Shown here: one piece after another, positions 1-9,170 of the stretch
Layout: each line of letters opens with the position of its first letter
Numbering within the stretch: position 1 is the first letter of the stretch
Source of the DNA: Dyadobacter sp. CY312
Lineage (GTDB): Bacteria; Bacteroidota; Bacteroidia; Cytophagales; Spirosomataceae
Assembly (NCBI RefSeq): GCF_021390535.1
Contig: NZ_JAJUXG010000003.1
Location: 124,001-188,000, forward strand
DNA length: 64,000 nucleotides
Reading direction: 5' to 3'
Notes under the pieces: generated by a model
Databases searched by the model: none
Told to the model about the DNA's origin: nothing
What the model saw: only the letters and a program-made list of their open reading frames with translations
Made by a program: the position numbers and the translations under genes

Positions 1-2624
1 TCGTTAAAATTCTGGAAAAACACATTGCAATGGGTAAGCCCATTGACGCTGTGCTTCCAACCATGGGTGGGCAAACTGCATTGAACCTTGCCATTGACTG
101 CGATAAGGCGGGTGTATGGAAAAAGTACAATATCGACATCATTGGTGTTGATATTAAAGCAATTGAAACTACTGAAGATCGTGAGAAGTTCAGGCTCAAA
201 ATGCTTGAACTGGACGTAAACGTATGTAAGGGACGCACCGCAAGGTCGTTTTTGGAAGGAAAAGAAATTGCTCAGGAAATAGGATTTCCATTGGTTATTC
301 GCCCATCTTTTACCCTGGGCGGTACCGGAGGAGGTATTGTTGAGAAAGAAGAAGACTTTGATCAGGCTCTGAACAACGGGCTTCACGCATCTCCAACCCA
401 TGAGGTTTTGGTAGAACAAAGTGTGACAGGCTGGAAAGAATATGAGCTGGAACTACTCCGTGATAATAAAGGAAACTTTATCATCATTTGCTCTATTGAA
501 AACTTTGACCCGATGGGTGTGCACACCGGCGACAGTATTACGGTTGCTCCTGCGATGACACTTCCGGATACACTTTATCAGCAAATGCGTGATCTGGCTA
601 TCAAAATGATGGATGGAATCGGGAAATTTGCAGGTGGCTGTAATGTCCAGTTTTCGGTAAATCCGGTTGACGACATGATTATTGCCATCGAAATTAACCC
701 GCGTGTATCCCGTTCTTCCGCTCTTGCTTCCAAAGCAACGGGTTATCCTATTGCAAAAATTGCTGCGAAAATGGCAATTGGATACAATCTGGATGAACTT
801 ACCAACCCGATTACAGGAAGTACTTCGGCTTTCTTTGAACCATCAATTGACTATGTAATTGTTAAGGTTCCGCGTTGGAATTTCGATAAATTCAAAGGAG
901 CTGACCGTTCACTGGGTCTGCAAATGAAGTCGGTTGGAGAAGCGATGGGAATTGGACGTAATTTCCAGGAAGCGCTTCAAAAAGCATGTCAGTCTTTGGA
1001 AATCCGTCGTAACGGACTTGGAGCTGATGGCCGCGAGCTACGTGATCAGGAAGCGATTAAATACAGCCTTGCTCATCCAAGCTGGGATCGTTTGTTCCAC
1101 ATATATGATGCCTTCAAAATTGGTTTGTCTTTCAAAACAATCCAGAACCTTACCAAAATAGATCCATGGTTCCTTCGTCAGATTGAAGAGTTGATCGAAC
1201 TGGAACATGAAATTGAGAAGTTTGATCTTGAAGATTTGCCAAAAGAGCTATTGCTTAACGCAAAACAGAAGGGTTACGCGGATCGCCAGATTGCGCATTT
1301 GATCAATACCAAGGAAAGTAAAGTTTACGACAGAAGAAAAGAGCTTGGTATACAGCGTGTTTATAAATGTGTAGATACTTGTGCCGCTGAATTCGAAGCC
1401 AAAACACCATACTACTACTCTACTTTCAATTCGTCTCAGGAAATGCCCGACAACGAATCGATTGTAAGCGATAAGAAGAAAGTGGTCGTTTTAGGATCAG
1501 GCCCTAACCGTATCGGACAGGGAATTGAATTTGACTACTCCTGTGTTCACGGCGTTTTGGCCGCAAAAGAAGCTGGTTACGAAACCATCATGATCAACTG
1601 TAACCCTGAAACGGTTTCGACTGATCCGGACATTGCAGACAAGCTGTACTTCGAGCCGGTATTCTGGGAGCATGTTTATGACATCATTCAGCACGAAAAA
1701 CCAGAAGGTGTAATTGTTCAGCTTGGCGGACAAACTGCTTTAAAAATGGCAGAGAAGCTGGAAAAATATGGTATCAAGATCATCGGAACCAGCTACAACT
1801 CGCTTGACTGGGCCGAAGATCGCGGTCGTTTCTCACCACTTCTTGAAGAACTTGGAATTCCTTATCCTAAGTTCGGAACAGTGAGAACCGCTGACGCAGC
1901 CGTTGAACTTTCACGCACGCTCGGTTTCCCGTTGCTGGTTCGTCCAAGTTACGTGTTGGGTGGTCAGAACATGAAAATCGTGATCAACGAAAAAGAACTG
2001 GAACAGCATGTGGTGAAAATCCTTCGCGACATTCCGGATAATAACATACTTCTTGACCACTTCCTTGAAGGCGCTTTGGAAGCAGAAGCGGATGCAATCT
2101 GTGATGGCGAAGACGCCTACATCATTGGTGTGATGGAGCATATCGAACCAGCCGGAATTCATTCCGGAGACTCGCATGCAACACTTCCTCACTTCGACCT
2201 TTCGGACGATGAAGTAAGACAGATCGAAGAACATACCCGAAAAATTGCTTTGGCAATGAATGTGAAAGGTCTGATCAACGTTCAGTTTGCTGTTAAAAAC
2301 GGCATTGTGTATGTAATCGAAGCCAATCCAAGAGCGTCAAGAACAGTACCATTCATTTGCAAAGCATATCAGGAGCCTTACGTAAATTACGCAACGAAGC
2401 TGATGCTTGGCGATAAAAAACTGAGCGATTTCACGTTCAATCCTGTGAAAAAAGGCTGGGCGATCAAAATCCCGGTTTTCTCTTTCAACAAATTCCCGAA
2501 TGTAAATAAGGAATTAGGGCCAGAAATGAAGTCAACAGGTGAAGCGATTTATTTCATTGACGACCTGGAAGATGAATTCTTCCAAAAGGTTTACAGCGAA
2601 AGAAATCTGTATCTAAGTCGGTAG
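1..2624 (+). CDS. carB: Carbamoyl-phosphate synthase large subunit, 5' end cut by window
   Basis: Large subunit of carbamoyl-phosphate synthase, which makes carbamoyl phosphate from bicarbonate, ATP and glutamine-derived ammonia for pyrimidine and arginine synthesis. The reading frame is open from base 3, so the true start lies upstream. The visible part covers most of the first ATP-grasp half (PTMGGQTALN, RPSFTLGGTGGG, EINPRVSRSSALASKATG), the linking domain, and a complete second half that begins at the GSGPNRIGQGIEFDYSC motif and contains RPSYVLGGQNM and EANPRASRT. The protein stops just after the second ATP-grasp half (STGEAIYFID). The roughly 140-residue C-terminal allosteric domain of the E. 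coli enzyme is therefore absent, as I recall for shorter Bacteroidota CarB proteins. A strong terminator follows directly. Confidence 0.97.
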   Translation, partial: VKILEKHIAMGKPIDAVLPTMGGQTALNLAIDCDKAGVWKKYNIDIIGVDIKAIETTEDREKFRLKMLELDVNVCKGRTARSFLEGKEIAQEIGFPLVIRPSFTLGGTGGGIVEKEEDFDQALNNGLHASPTHEVLVEQSVTGWKEYELELLRDNKGNFIIICSIENFDPMGVHTGDSITVAPAMTLPDTLYQQMRDLAIKMMDGIGKFAGGCNVQFSVNPVDDMIIAIEINPRVSRSSALASKATGYPIAKIAAKMAIGYNLDELTNPITGSTSAFFEPSIDYVIVKVPRWNFDKFKGADRSLGLQMKSVGEAMGIGRNFQEALQKACQSLEIRRNGLGADGRELRDQEAIKYSLAHPSWDRLFHIYDAFKIGLSFKTIQNLTKIDPWFLRQIEELIELEHEIEKFDLEDLPKELLLNAKQKGYADRQIAHLINTKESKVYDRRKELGIQRVYKCVDTCAAEFEAKTPYYYSTFNSSQEMPDNESIVSDKKKVVVLGSGPNRIGQGIEFDYSCVHGVLAAKEAGYETIMINCNPETVSTDPDIADKLYFEPVFWEHVYDIIQHEKPEGVIVQLGGQTALKMAEKLEKYGIKIIGTSYNSLDWAEDRGRFSPLLEELGIPYPKFGTVRTADAAVELSRTLGFPLLVRPSYVLGGQNMKIVINEKELEQHVVKILRDIPDNNILLDHFLEGALEAEADAICDGEDAYIIGVMEHIEPAGIHSGDSHATLPHFDLSDDEVRQIEEHTRKIALAMNVKGLINVQFAVKNGIVYVIEANPRASRTVPFICKAYQEPYVNYATKLMLGDKKLSDFTFNPVKKGWAIKIPVFSFNKFPNVNKELGPEMKSTGEAIYFIDDLEDEFFQKVYSERNLYLSR

Positions 2625-2641
2625 ATTTTTTGAAATACATT

Positions 2642-2674
2642 AAAAAAAGCCCGAATCAACTTCGGGCTTTTTTT
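2642..2674 (+). terminator. Rho-independent terminator after carB
   Basis: Perfect 14-bp inverted repeat (2642-2655 with 2661-2674) whose core is AGCCCGAA/TTCGGGCT, with a 5-nt loop and a run of seven T. It begins 17 bases after the carB stop codon. Confidence 0.93.
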
Positions 2675-2721
2675 GTATTAGTAGCACAGCTAACCTAAAA
2701 CGGCACTAAAAACCCAGGAAC

Positions 2722-3798
2722 ATGGCATCCAGATTATTTTCTCCCTTTCAATTAAAAAGCATCACATTCAGAAACAGGATTGCTGTTTCACCCATGTGTC
2801 AGTATTCTTCAGTCGACGGATTTGCAAACGACTGGCATCTTGTTCACCTTGGAAGCAGGGCCGTTGGAGGAGCGGGACTTATTATTTCAGAAGCGACGGC
2901 AGTTTCGCCGGCTGGACGGATTTCGCCCGATGACCTGGGAATTTACCTTGATGAACACATCGAAAAACTGAGTCAGATCACCCGTTTTATATCTGAACAC
3001 GGCGCTGTTCCTGGTATACAACTTGCCCATGCCGGACGGAAAGCAAGTACCAATGCGGCATGGAAAGGGCGTGGACAAGTATCATTAAGCGATGGAGGGT
3101 GGAAAACACTGGCTCCGTCGGCTATTCCTCTTAACCAAGGTGATGATGCACCTTTGGAAATGTCGTTGGATGATATTGGTGCCTTAATAAAAGATTTCGC
3201 ATCGGCTGCCATTCGTGCTTACAAAGCGGGCTTCAAGGTGATTGAGCTCCACGCTGCACATGGCTACCTCATTCATCAGTTTTTGTCCCCGTTAAGCAAC
3301 ACCAGAACGGATGAATACGGAGGTAGTTTCGAAAACCGTGTAAGGTTGTTGTTGGAAATAATTGATGCTGTTAAAAGCGTGTGGCCGGAGGAACTTCCGC
3401 TGATCGTACGGATTTCAGCAACAGACTGGGCCGAAAATGGCTGGGATGTTGAGCAGTCTGTTAAGGTGTCAAAGCTACTGCTCGAAAAAGGGATAGACCT
3501 CGTTGATGTATCAAGCGGAGGTTTGGTTTCGTATCAGAAAATTCCAGTCAAACCTCTTTATCAGGTTCCGTTTGCCGCTGAAATTAAAAAGGCTGTGGGT
3601 ATACCTACAGGCGCGGTCGGACTCATTACCACACCGGCAGAAGCAGAAAGCATTCTCGAAAACGGGCAAGCCGATCTGATATTCATGGCAAGAGAATTTT
3701 TAAGAGATCCTTATTTTCCGATTCATGCAGCCATCGAATTAGATGAAAATATAACCTGGCCGATTCAATACGAAAGAGCCAAACCGCACAAAAGTTAG
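2722..3798 (+). CDS. namA: Old yellow enzyme, YqjM/NamA-type NADPH dehydrogenase
   Basis: FMN-dependent ene-reductase of the old yellow enzyme family, reducing activated C=C bonds of enones and nitro compounds with NADPH in the cytoplasm. The 358-residue TIM barrel matches the YqjM class in length and motifs. SPMCQYS near residue 25 holds the flavin-tuning cysteine of that class. QLAHAGRKAS, the active-site HAAHGYLIHQFLSP, the TRTDEYGGSFENR segment and C-terminal FMN-phosphate contacts (GAVGLI, FMAREFLRDP) are all present. The ATG is preceded by AGGA. It appears to be a single-gene unit after the carB terminator. Its stop codon overlaps that of the convergent DUF1801 gene. The physiological substrate cannot be told from sequence. 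Confidence 0.9.
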   Translation: MASRLFSPFQLKSITFRNRIAVSPMCQYSSVDGFANDWHLVHLGSRAVGGAGLIISEATAVSPAGRISPDDLGIYLDEHIEKLSQITRFISEHGAVPGIQLAHAGRKASTNAAWKGRGQVSLSDGGWKTLAPSAIPLNQGDDAPLEMSLDDIGALIKDFASAAIRAYKAGFKVIELHAAHGYLIHQFLSPLSNTRTDEYGGSFENRVRLLLEIIDAVKSVWPEELPLIVRISATDWAENGWDVEQSVKVSKLLLEKGIDLVDVSSGGLVSYQKIPVKPLYQVPFAAEIKKAVGIPTGAVGLITTPAEAESILENGQADLIFMAREFLRDPYFPIHAAIELDENITWPIQYERAKPHKS

Positions 3799-4160
3799 TT
3801 TTGACACAATGCAATTGCCTGTTGGAGAATCACATTGATCTTTTCAACAGGCAAATCGTTTTCAGGATCAATCAGCAGAATTTTCATTCGGGATCTTTTT
3901 TCAGAAAGCAGATCAGGATGTTCGATAAGGTTGCCATCCACAATCCCGATGTATGGTAAATTGGTTTTCTTTTCAACCCATAAATAACAAAATCTCCTGC
4001 TGGTTTTCGCATCCGTTTGAAGGCAGTAAAAGGGCATTTTGTAACGCCACACTTCTTCCACGTCGCGGTGTTGACGCATTACCAATTGCCTCAGTGCCAA
4101 TAAACAACTCTTTACAGGTTCTTCTTTTTGTAAAAAGTAGTTTTCTATATCCCTGATCAT
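3795..4160 (-). CDS. DUF1801 domain protein
   Basis: A 121-residue protein of the DUF1801 (YdhG-like) fold, a small alpha/beta family of unknown function. The family pattern is visible: an N-terminal helix ending in LRQLVMRQHRDVEEVWRYKM, then PFYCL, a cysteine/tyrosine-rich strand (RFCYLWV) and a YIGIVDG segment. No signal peptide or membrane segment is seen, so it should be cytoplasmic. The stop codon overlaps the stop of the convergent oxidoreductase gene (3795-3797 against 3796-3798), leaving no room for an intergenic terminator. Family assignment is fairly safe; the function is unknown. Confidence 0.75.
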   Translation of the reverse strand: MIRDIENYFLQKEEPVKSCLLALRQLVMRQHRDVEEVWRYKMPFYCLQTDAKTSRRFCYLWVEKKTNLPYIGIVDGNLIEHPDLLSEKRSRMKILLIDPENDLPVEKINVILQQAIALCQN

Positions 4161-4234
4161 ATTTATTTAAATCTTGTACGAGTTCCTATAAAAGTAATAG
4201 ATATACCACTCATCAGCTATGCTACTGCAATCGC

Positions 4235-4242
4235 TATCTTTG
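4235..4242 (+). promoter_or_regulatory. Possible Bacteroidota -7 box for the EamA exporter gene
   Basis: TATCTTTG fits the Bacteroidota -7 consensus TAnnTTTG and lies 17 bases before the preferred ATG. No clear -33 TTG was found at the usual 19-base spacing, and the leader would be very short. Confidence 0.3.
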
Positions 4243-4259
4243 TATTGAAATTCAATATC

Positions 4260-5153
4260 ATGATCAGTCCGCGTTTAAGCCTTGTTTTAGGTGTATTATT
4301 TATCAGTATTTTTCCTGTTTTGGTAAAATGGGCTCCTGTATCGGGAATCAGTTCTGCGTTTTATCGCATGTTCATTGGTTTCATCTGTCTGCTGCCATTT
4401 GTACTGATCAGGAAAAAATTGGTAAAACCTGCTCCTGCGCAATGGGTTCCAATTATTATCTGTGGTATTTTGTTTGGAAGTGATATTGCGGTATGGAACC
4501 TGTCCATACAGTATTCAAATGCCACTCAGGCGACGTTGTTAACCAATTTAGCCCCGGTTTGGGTTGGAGTTGCTTCTTTTCTTTTCCTGCCCGACAAACC
4601 CACTGCACGTTTTTGGATCGGCACGCTCACAGCTCTTGTTGGGTTGGTGATACTCATCGGCTTCGATACTTTTGCTTCCATGCGATTCGACAAAGGTTTT
4701 CTTTTGGCAGTACTTTCCGGTATTCTTTACGCAAGCTATATGCTGATCAGCAAAACTGTTTTGAACCGCATGAACATCGTCAGTTTTATGACTTACAGCA
4801 TGGGCGTTTCAAGCATTTATCTGCTGGTGATTTGCATCCTGGCAAACGAACCATTATGGAATTTTGAACCACAAATATGGGGTGTCTTGGCAATACAGGG
4901 CATTGTTTGTCAGCTGTTGGGTTGGCTCGCTATTAGTTATGCCGTTCATAAAATGGATGCTACACGGGTTTCTCTAAGCCTTTTGAGCCAATCAGTAGTA
5001 ACCGGGCTATTGGCCTGGATTTTTATCAATGAGAAGTTTACGTTGCAAATGATTCTTGGCGGGTTGGTGATTCTTCTCGGGATTGCGATCACCTTTAAAA
5101 GACAACCCAAGCCTGGTCCGGAAGGAGATTCTTTATTATCTGACAATTTATAA
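4260..5153 (+). CDS. EamA/DMT-family exporter
   Basis: Inner-membrane transporter of the drug/metabolite transporter superfamily with two EamA repeats. Ten hydrophobic segments can be traced. The N-terminal repeat runs from about residue 3 to 135 (with SAFYRMFIGF and the FGSDIAVWNLSI region typical of EamA), and the second from about 145 to 285. The substrate is unknown; relatives export amino acids, metabolites or drugs. I prefer the ATG at 4260 over an in-frame TTG at 4245, because the ATG gives MISPRLSLVLGV and a normal N-terminus. The C-terminus is a short polar tail. The rifampin-modifying enzyme gene starts 81 bases downstream on the same strand, so co-transcription is possible. Confidence 0.88.
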   Translation: MISPRLSLVLGVLFISIFPVLVKWAPVSGISSAFYRMFIGFICLLPFVLIRKKLVKPAPAQWVPIIICGILFGSDIAVWNLSIQYSNATQATLLTNLAPVWVGVASFLFLPDKPTARFWIGTLTALVGLVILIGFDTFASMRFDKGFLLAVLSGILYASYMLISKTVLNRMNIVSFMTYSMGVSSIYLLVICILANEPLWNFEPQIWGVLAIQGIVCQLLGWLAISYAVHKMDATRVSLSLLSQSVVTGLLAWIFINEKFTLQMILGGLVILLGIAITFKRQPKPGPEGDSLLSDNL

Positions 5154-5234
5154 AGGAACTACGGGTGCATTTGAAAAACCAATATGCAAATGCAAAAATG
5201 ACTGGATTAACGGAGACTCAAAACAATATCAAAG

Positions 5235-5672
5235 ATGGAAAGTAAAACAATCGCATTTGATGGATCAGAAGTTGTAGACAACGGTCCCTTTTATCATGGA
5301 ACGAGAGCAAATTTGCAAATTGGCGATTTGCTGACTGCCGGATTCAGGTCAAATTACAAACCTGAAATCATAATGAATCACATCTATTTTACAGCATTGC
5401 CCAATGGTGCAGGACTCGCTGCAGCTTTGGCCAGCGGTGATGGACCGGAGCGTGTTTACATCGTTGAGCCAACGGGTAGCTTTGTAAATGACCCGAATGT
5501 GACAGACAAGAAATTTCATGGCAATCCTACACGCTCCTATCGCAGCGAGGCACCATTAAAAATCGTGGGTGAATTAACAGATTGGGTGAGACAAACGCCC
5601 GAAGAGCTCAAAAAATGGCGCGAAAACATCGCCGCAATCAACGCGGATCCCAAAGCAGAAATAATTAATTGA
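5235..5672 (+). CDS. arr: NAD(+)-rifampin ADP-ribosyltransferase
   Basis: Arr-type enzyme that transfers ADP-ribose from NAD+ to the 23-hydroxyl of rifamycins and so inactivates them. At 145 residues it is the usual Arr length. The conserved blocks are in order: FYHGT (His21), GDLLTAGFRSNY, MNHIYFTALPNGAGLAAALASGDG, RVYIVEPTG, and FVNDPNVTDKKFHGNPTRSYRS. The first two blocks carry the NAD-binding His and Tyr known from the mycobacterial enzyme. No mobile element flanks the gene and codon use resembles the neighbours, so this looks like a resident chromosomal arr rather than an integron cassette. Resistance itself is inferred from the family. Confidence 0.93.
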   Translation: MESKTIAFDGSEVVDNGPFYHGTRANLQIGDLLTAGFRSNYKPEIIMNHIYFTALPNGAGLAAALASGDGPERVYIVEPTGSFVNDPNVTDKKFHGNPTRSYRSEAPLKIVGELTDWVRQTPEELKKWRENIAAINADPKAEIIN

Positions 5673-5715
5673 TGAGATTCGTGAGTATCAGTACTGCTTC
5701 TACTATAATAAACTT

Positions 5716-6141
5716 TTAGGTTGCCAGAGAAGGATTCCAACTGTGCTTTGTCCAGTCGATATCAAGGATTTGGCGAATGGCCTGCTTCAACTTGGGAAAT
5801 GATCCCGGTTTTCGGATAAAATAGTTGGCACCTTTTTCATAAACAGACTTAATCATATCTTCCTGGCCCGATGTGGAGAATATCACTATCGGAATATCTT
5901 TCCATTTCACAGTTTTGCGGATGTGTTCCAGGCATTCGAACCCATTTTTCTTTGGCATATTCAAATCCAGAAAAATAACATCCGGGGATGGTGGAACAGT
6001 AGTCTCCATCAGATTTATTAACTCTACCCCGTCATAAGCTGTGGTTAGCTCTGTATGATCACAAACCTCCCTGAGCGCTTCTTCAAACAACATGCAATCA
6101 TCAGCGTCATCATCTGCAAGATATATTGATTTTGTTTTCAT
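5716..6141 (-). CDS. Single-domain response regulator (CheY/Rcp1-like)
   Basis: Stand-alone receiver domain of 141 residues with no output domain. The acidic triad is DDD at residues 10-12, the phospho-acceptor is Asp59 in FLDLNMP, the switch residue lies in FSTSG (about 89-91), and the conserved lysine is Lys111 in IRKPG. The insertion between strand 3 and the phospho-acceptor region and the DDDADD start are typical of Rcp1-type regulators that serve bacteriophytochrome or hybrid kinases. No histidine kinase gene lies next to it, so its partner is elsewhere. It converges with arr. The intervening 43 bases hold no obvious terminator. Confidence 0.9.
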   Translation of the reverse strand: MKTKSIYLADDDADDCMLFEEALREVCDHTELTTAYDGVELINLMETTVPPSPDVIFLDLNMPKKNGFECLEHIRKTVKWKDIPIVIFSTSGQEDMIKSVYEKGANYFIRKPGSFPKLKQAIRQILDIDWTKHSWNPSLAT

Positions 6142-6456
6142 TGTTACAGCCTGGATTATTGATCGTTTAGAAAATTATAACATAAACCTTTCCTCAAACT
6201 AATTGACCTAAACGATGAACAATTAATCTAAAAAAGGCAGTCACTTATAAGTAAATAAGACGAGGGGTTGTAAAAGAAGAATAGAACTAATACGTTTTCA
6301 AAACATTGAATATCATGTATTTCTACATAAATATAGAAATTATAATCCATCCAGCAATAGAAATTATAACCTTCTTAATAAAAAGATAACGGTTGACTTC
6401 GTAAGATAATTCTCCGGCATCAATTCGAGCACACTGGTTTAAAGTATCCCCACTTG
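6142..6456. other. Intergenic region, nothing recognised
   Basis: AT-rich 315-base gap between the start of the response regulator gene and the end of the receptor gene, both on the minus strand. I see no credible ORF, RNA gene, terminator hairpin or consensus promoter. Confidence 0.6.
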
Positions 6457-8916
6457 TCAAAACTCGCCGTCTATACCCTCCTTTGGCTTTTTCTTAGCCT
6501 GGTGAAGGCGGTAATTCAGCGTCAGATTAATTTGTCTCAATCTCCCTTGTGAATTGGTTCTTGTATAAAAATTGGAGCCTTCCATAACAGATCGGAAACG
6601 TCGGGAATTGAAAACATCAATCACGCTCAATGTAAGTGTTCCGTTTCCTTTCAGAATATCTTTTGTTGCAGCCAGATCCAGCGTAGCAAGTGCCTTTCTC
6701 CTACCCTGAGGTGTTTGTTGCGGTGCTTCGTAATTGCCTCGAAACTGAACATCCGTCGATTTCCAGAGCGTAAATCTCGACATCATTCTGACAAACCAAC
6801 TGTATGTATCACTTTGAAAATCTTCATCCACATCGGTCCCATCCGTTATTGCCCTGAAAAAATTGACGCTTCCATCCAGTTTCCACCACTTATAAGGTAC
6901 CAGTGAACCGGTGAATTCAGCTCCGTAAGCATCTTCGATTCCAAGGTTTTCCGGTCTTGTGTAAGAATTTCCGTTGTCCTGCACGCGTCTTATGCTTGTG
7001 ATTTTTCCGGTTGTATGTCGATAATAAATAGAAGAAGTGATGGAGCCCTTGTCGAGATAGCGGATGTGGCCACCTTCAAAAACGTTGGTAAATTCGGGAT
7101 TAAGGTCAGGGTTTCCGCTCCAATAGTTGCGATTGTCGCTATATGTGGCAAAGGGGGTAAGATCGTTGTACTGCGGCCGCCTCACCCTTCTGCTAAAACT
7201 CAGTTGAATCGCATTTTGCTTTGCCAGATCATACGTAACGTGCGCACTCGGAAACAAATTGGCATAATTCCTGTCGTTTACCTCTTTCGTTGTGCGGAGT
7301 TCGGTAGTAACGCCTGTCCACTCTCCTCTTAACCCAACCTGATAGGAAAATTTACCAGACTTGTTGCCCATAATGGCATAGGCTGCATTGATATTCTCCT
7401 CATATAAAAAATCATTTGTAAGATTCGCCAGTTCATCCCAGCCACCACTCTCATTTCTTCGGGTTACAGAATAGTCGTTGGTCATATCACGGCTACTGCT
7501 GCGAAGTCCTGCTTCCAGTTTCCCGTCTTTTCCAAAAGGGTGCACATAATCAACCTGAAAAAGAAGTTGTTTTTCTGTTTCAAAATTCAGAGCACGTTCC
7601 AGCAGCGGAGGAATTCCGGACGGACTTCCATTGGGCTTAAATACATTTTCATTGTAGTACTGGTCCGAATTTTCCCAGTTGTCGAGATAACGCACATCAG
7701 CGGTGAACTCACGCCCCTTCCGGTCGAAAGTTTTACGATAAGTTATGGCATATTCCGAATTAGGCTCGGTCTCCGTTTCATCCTGCGTACGAATTGTTAC
7801 CCCGGTAGGATTGCTGATATCAAAAAGGTAGTCACTGTATTTCAAGGTAGAAAAACGCTTCCCTTTGCTCGTACGCCAGGTATAGGCTCCTGTTAAAACA
7901 TTCTTCGTATTAAAATAATAGTCAATTCCCCCCCGCGCGCTGTTGTTCATCCCCCGCAGCTTACTTTCCATATCACGTTGCATAATGAAAGTTGAATCGT
8001 TGCGGTAGGTTTCCTGGTACACATCATTACGTCCTGGCGTATTCCTGAACGACATGGTGTAGTTGATAAAGAAATTCAGGTTTTTCTTACGATAGTTGAC
8101 ATTCGCAGCCGCTCCGTAGTTGGTAGGATATCCGGTGATAATATCAAAAGATCCATTGAAGCCCTCCTTTCTTTCCTTTTTCAAAACAATGTTAATAATC
8201 CCACCCATACCTTCCGCTTCATAGCGGGCCGAAGGATTCGTGATGATTTCCACACGCTCAATGATACTGCCCTGCAATTGTTGCAAACCACTTCCTCCTT
8301 TCAAACTCACCAGCCCCGAAGGTTTTCCATCTATCAGTATCCGCACATTGCCCGACCCTCTCAAACTCACATTACCTTCTACGTCCACTGCCACAGAAGG
8401 AACGTTAGTCAATATATCCACGGCGGTACCACCAGCGTTGGCCAGGTCTTTCCCTACATTGAAAATCTTTTTATCAAGAGCGAGTTCCATTGTACTTTTC
8501 TCAGCCTGAACGGTTACTTCCTGCAAATTTTTGGCAGACGCCGTTAGTTTGATTATTCCCAAATCGTGTGATGCCGTTCCGGCTGCTAATCTGATACCGG
8601 ATGTGAACTGAGGCTTGTAACCAATAAACTCCGACAAAGCATAATAGTTACCTGTAACAATATCTACCACAAATCCACCGGTTTCGTCTGTAATCGCTCC
8701 CGCAACAAAGCTGCTGTCTGTCGATTTAAACAATCGAACACTGCCATATCCCAGCGGGGCATTTCCCTGACTATCAACAATTTTTCCTATTATTTTTACT
8801 TTATCCGCCTGCCCCGAAGCATCGTTTAAGCCCAGCAGCATAATTAACAGCAAAGGTAGCCATGCGCACTTATACCCGGATTCTTTTGTAACAGACTTCT
8901 GCCTTATCAATTTCAT
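6457..8916 (-). CDS. TonB-dependent receptor-like outer-membrane beta-barrel protein
   Basis: Outer-membrane protein of 819 residues belonging to the outer membrane beta-barrel family (PF14905-like). It has an N-terminal hydrophobic signal (about residues 18-36). A carboxypeptidase-regulatory-like beta-sandwich follows (about 40-125: IIGKIVDSQG, AITDETGGF, LSEFIGYKPQ). Next come a plug domain (about 135-260: VTVQAEKS, FNVGKDLANAGG, VSLRGSGNVRILIDGKPSG, IERVEIITNPSARYEAEG, GGIINIVLKK) and a long C-terminal barrel. No SusD partner is adjacent, so it is probably not a glycan porin; ligand or substrate unknown. A paralogue with the same architecture lies at 31084-33486. Confidence 0.9.
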   Translation of the reverse strand: MKLIRQKSVTKESGYKCAWLPLLLIMLLGLNDASGQADKVKIIGKIVDSQGNAPLGYGSVRLFKSTDSSFVAGAITDETGGFVVDIVTGNYYALSEFIGYKPQFTSGIRLAAGTASHDLGIIKLTASAKNLQEVTVQAEKSTMELALDKKIFNVGKDLANAGGTAVDILTNVPSVAVDVEGNVSLRGSGNVRILIDGKPSGLVSLKGGSGLQQLQGSIIERVEIITNPSARYEAEGMGGIINIVLKKERKEGFNGSFDIITGYPTNYGAAANVNYRKKNLNFFINYTMSFRNTPGRNDVYQETYRNDSTFIMQRDMESKLRGMNNSARGGIDYYFNTKNVLTGAYTWRTSKGKRFSTLKYSDYLFDISNPTGVTIRTQDETETEPNSEYAITYRKTFDRKGREFTADVRYLDNWENSDQYYNENVFKPNGSPSGIPPLLERALNFETEKQLLFQVDYVHPFGKDGKLEAGLRSSSRDMTNDYSVTRRNESGGWDELANLTNDFLYEENINAAYAIMGNKSGKFSYQVGLRGEWTGVTTELRTTKEVNDRNYANLFPSAHVTYDLAKQNAIQLSFSRRVRRPQYNDLTPFATYSDNRNYWSGNPDLNPEFTNVFEGGHIRYLDKGSITSSIYYRHTTGKITSIRRVQDNGNSYTRPENLGIEDAYGAEFTGSLVPYKWWKLDGSVNFFRAITDGTDVDEDFQSDTYSWFVRMMSRFTLWKSTDVQFRGNYEAPQQTPQGRRKALATLDLAATKDILKGNGTLTLSVIDVFNSRRFRSVMEGSNFYTRTNSQGRLRQINLTLNYRLHQAKKKPKEGIDGEF

Positions 8917-9132
8917 TATGCTGATTTGTAATTATTGTCCGAATATGTGTTAGTCAGGATTCAATATATAGAAACCTGCGAAGCTGCTGATTTTACTCTA
9001 TAAACTTTGTAGTGAGACGACATTATGCTGCATTGTCCCGATATGAAAAATCGGAGAACGATAAAACCCACTGAAATTTTACCAATACGCCAATATCTTC
9101 TTTATTCGGCCTCTGCTTCGCACAAACTTCCG

Positions 9133-9140
9133 TACCTTTG
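9133..9140 (+). promoter_or_regulatory. Bacteroidota -7 box upstream of the MATE gene
   Basis: TACCTTTG matches TAnnTTTG and lies 30 bases before the MATE ATG, a sensible leader length. A clean -33 TTG at the standard spacing was not found. Confidence 0.45.
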
Positions 9141-9170
9141 CAGACTTTTTAGTACCGAATTGCGCAGGCC

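Noticed and set aside
5235..5672. arr as an integron or transposon cassette
   Set aside because: No attC site, integrase, transposase or inverted repeats flank it, and its neighbours look like resident genes.
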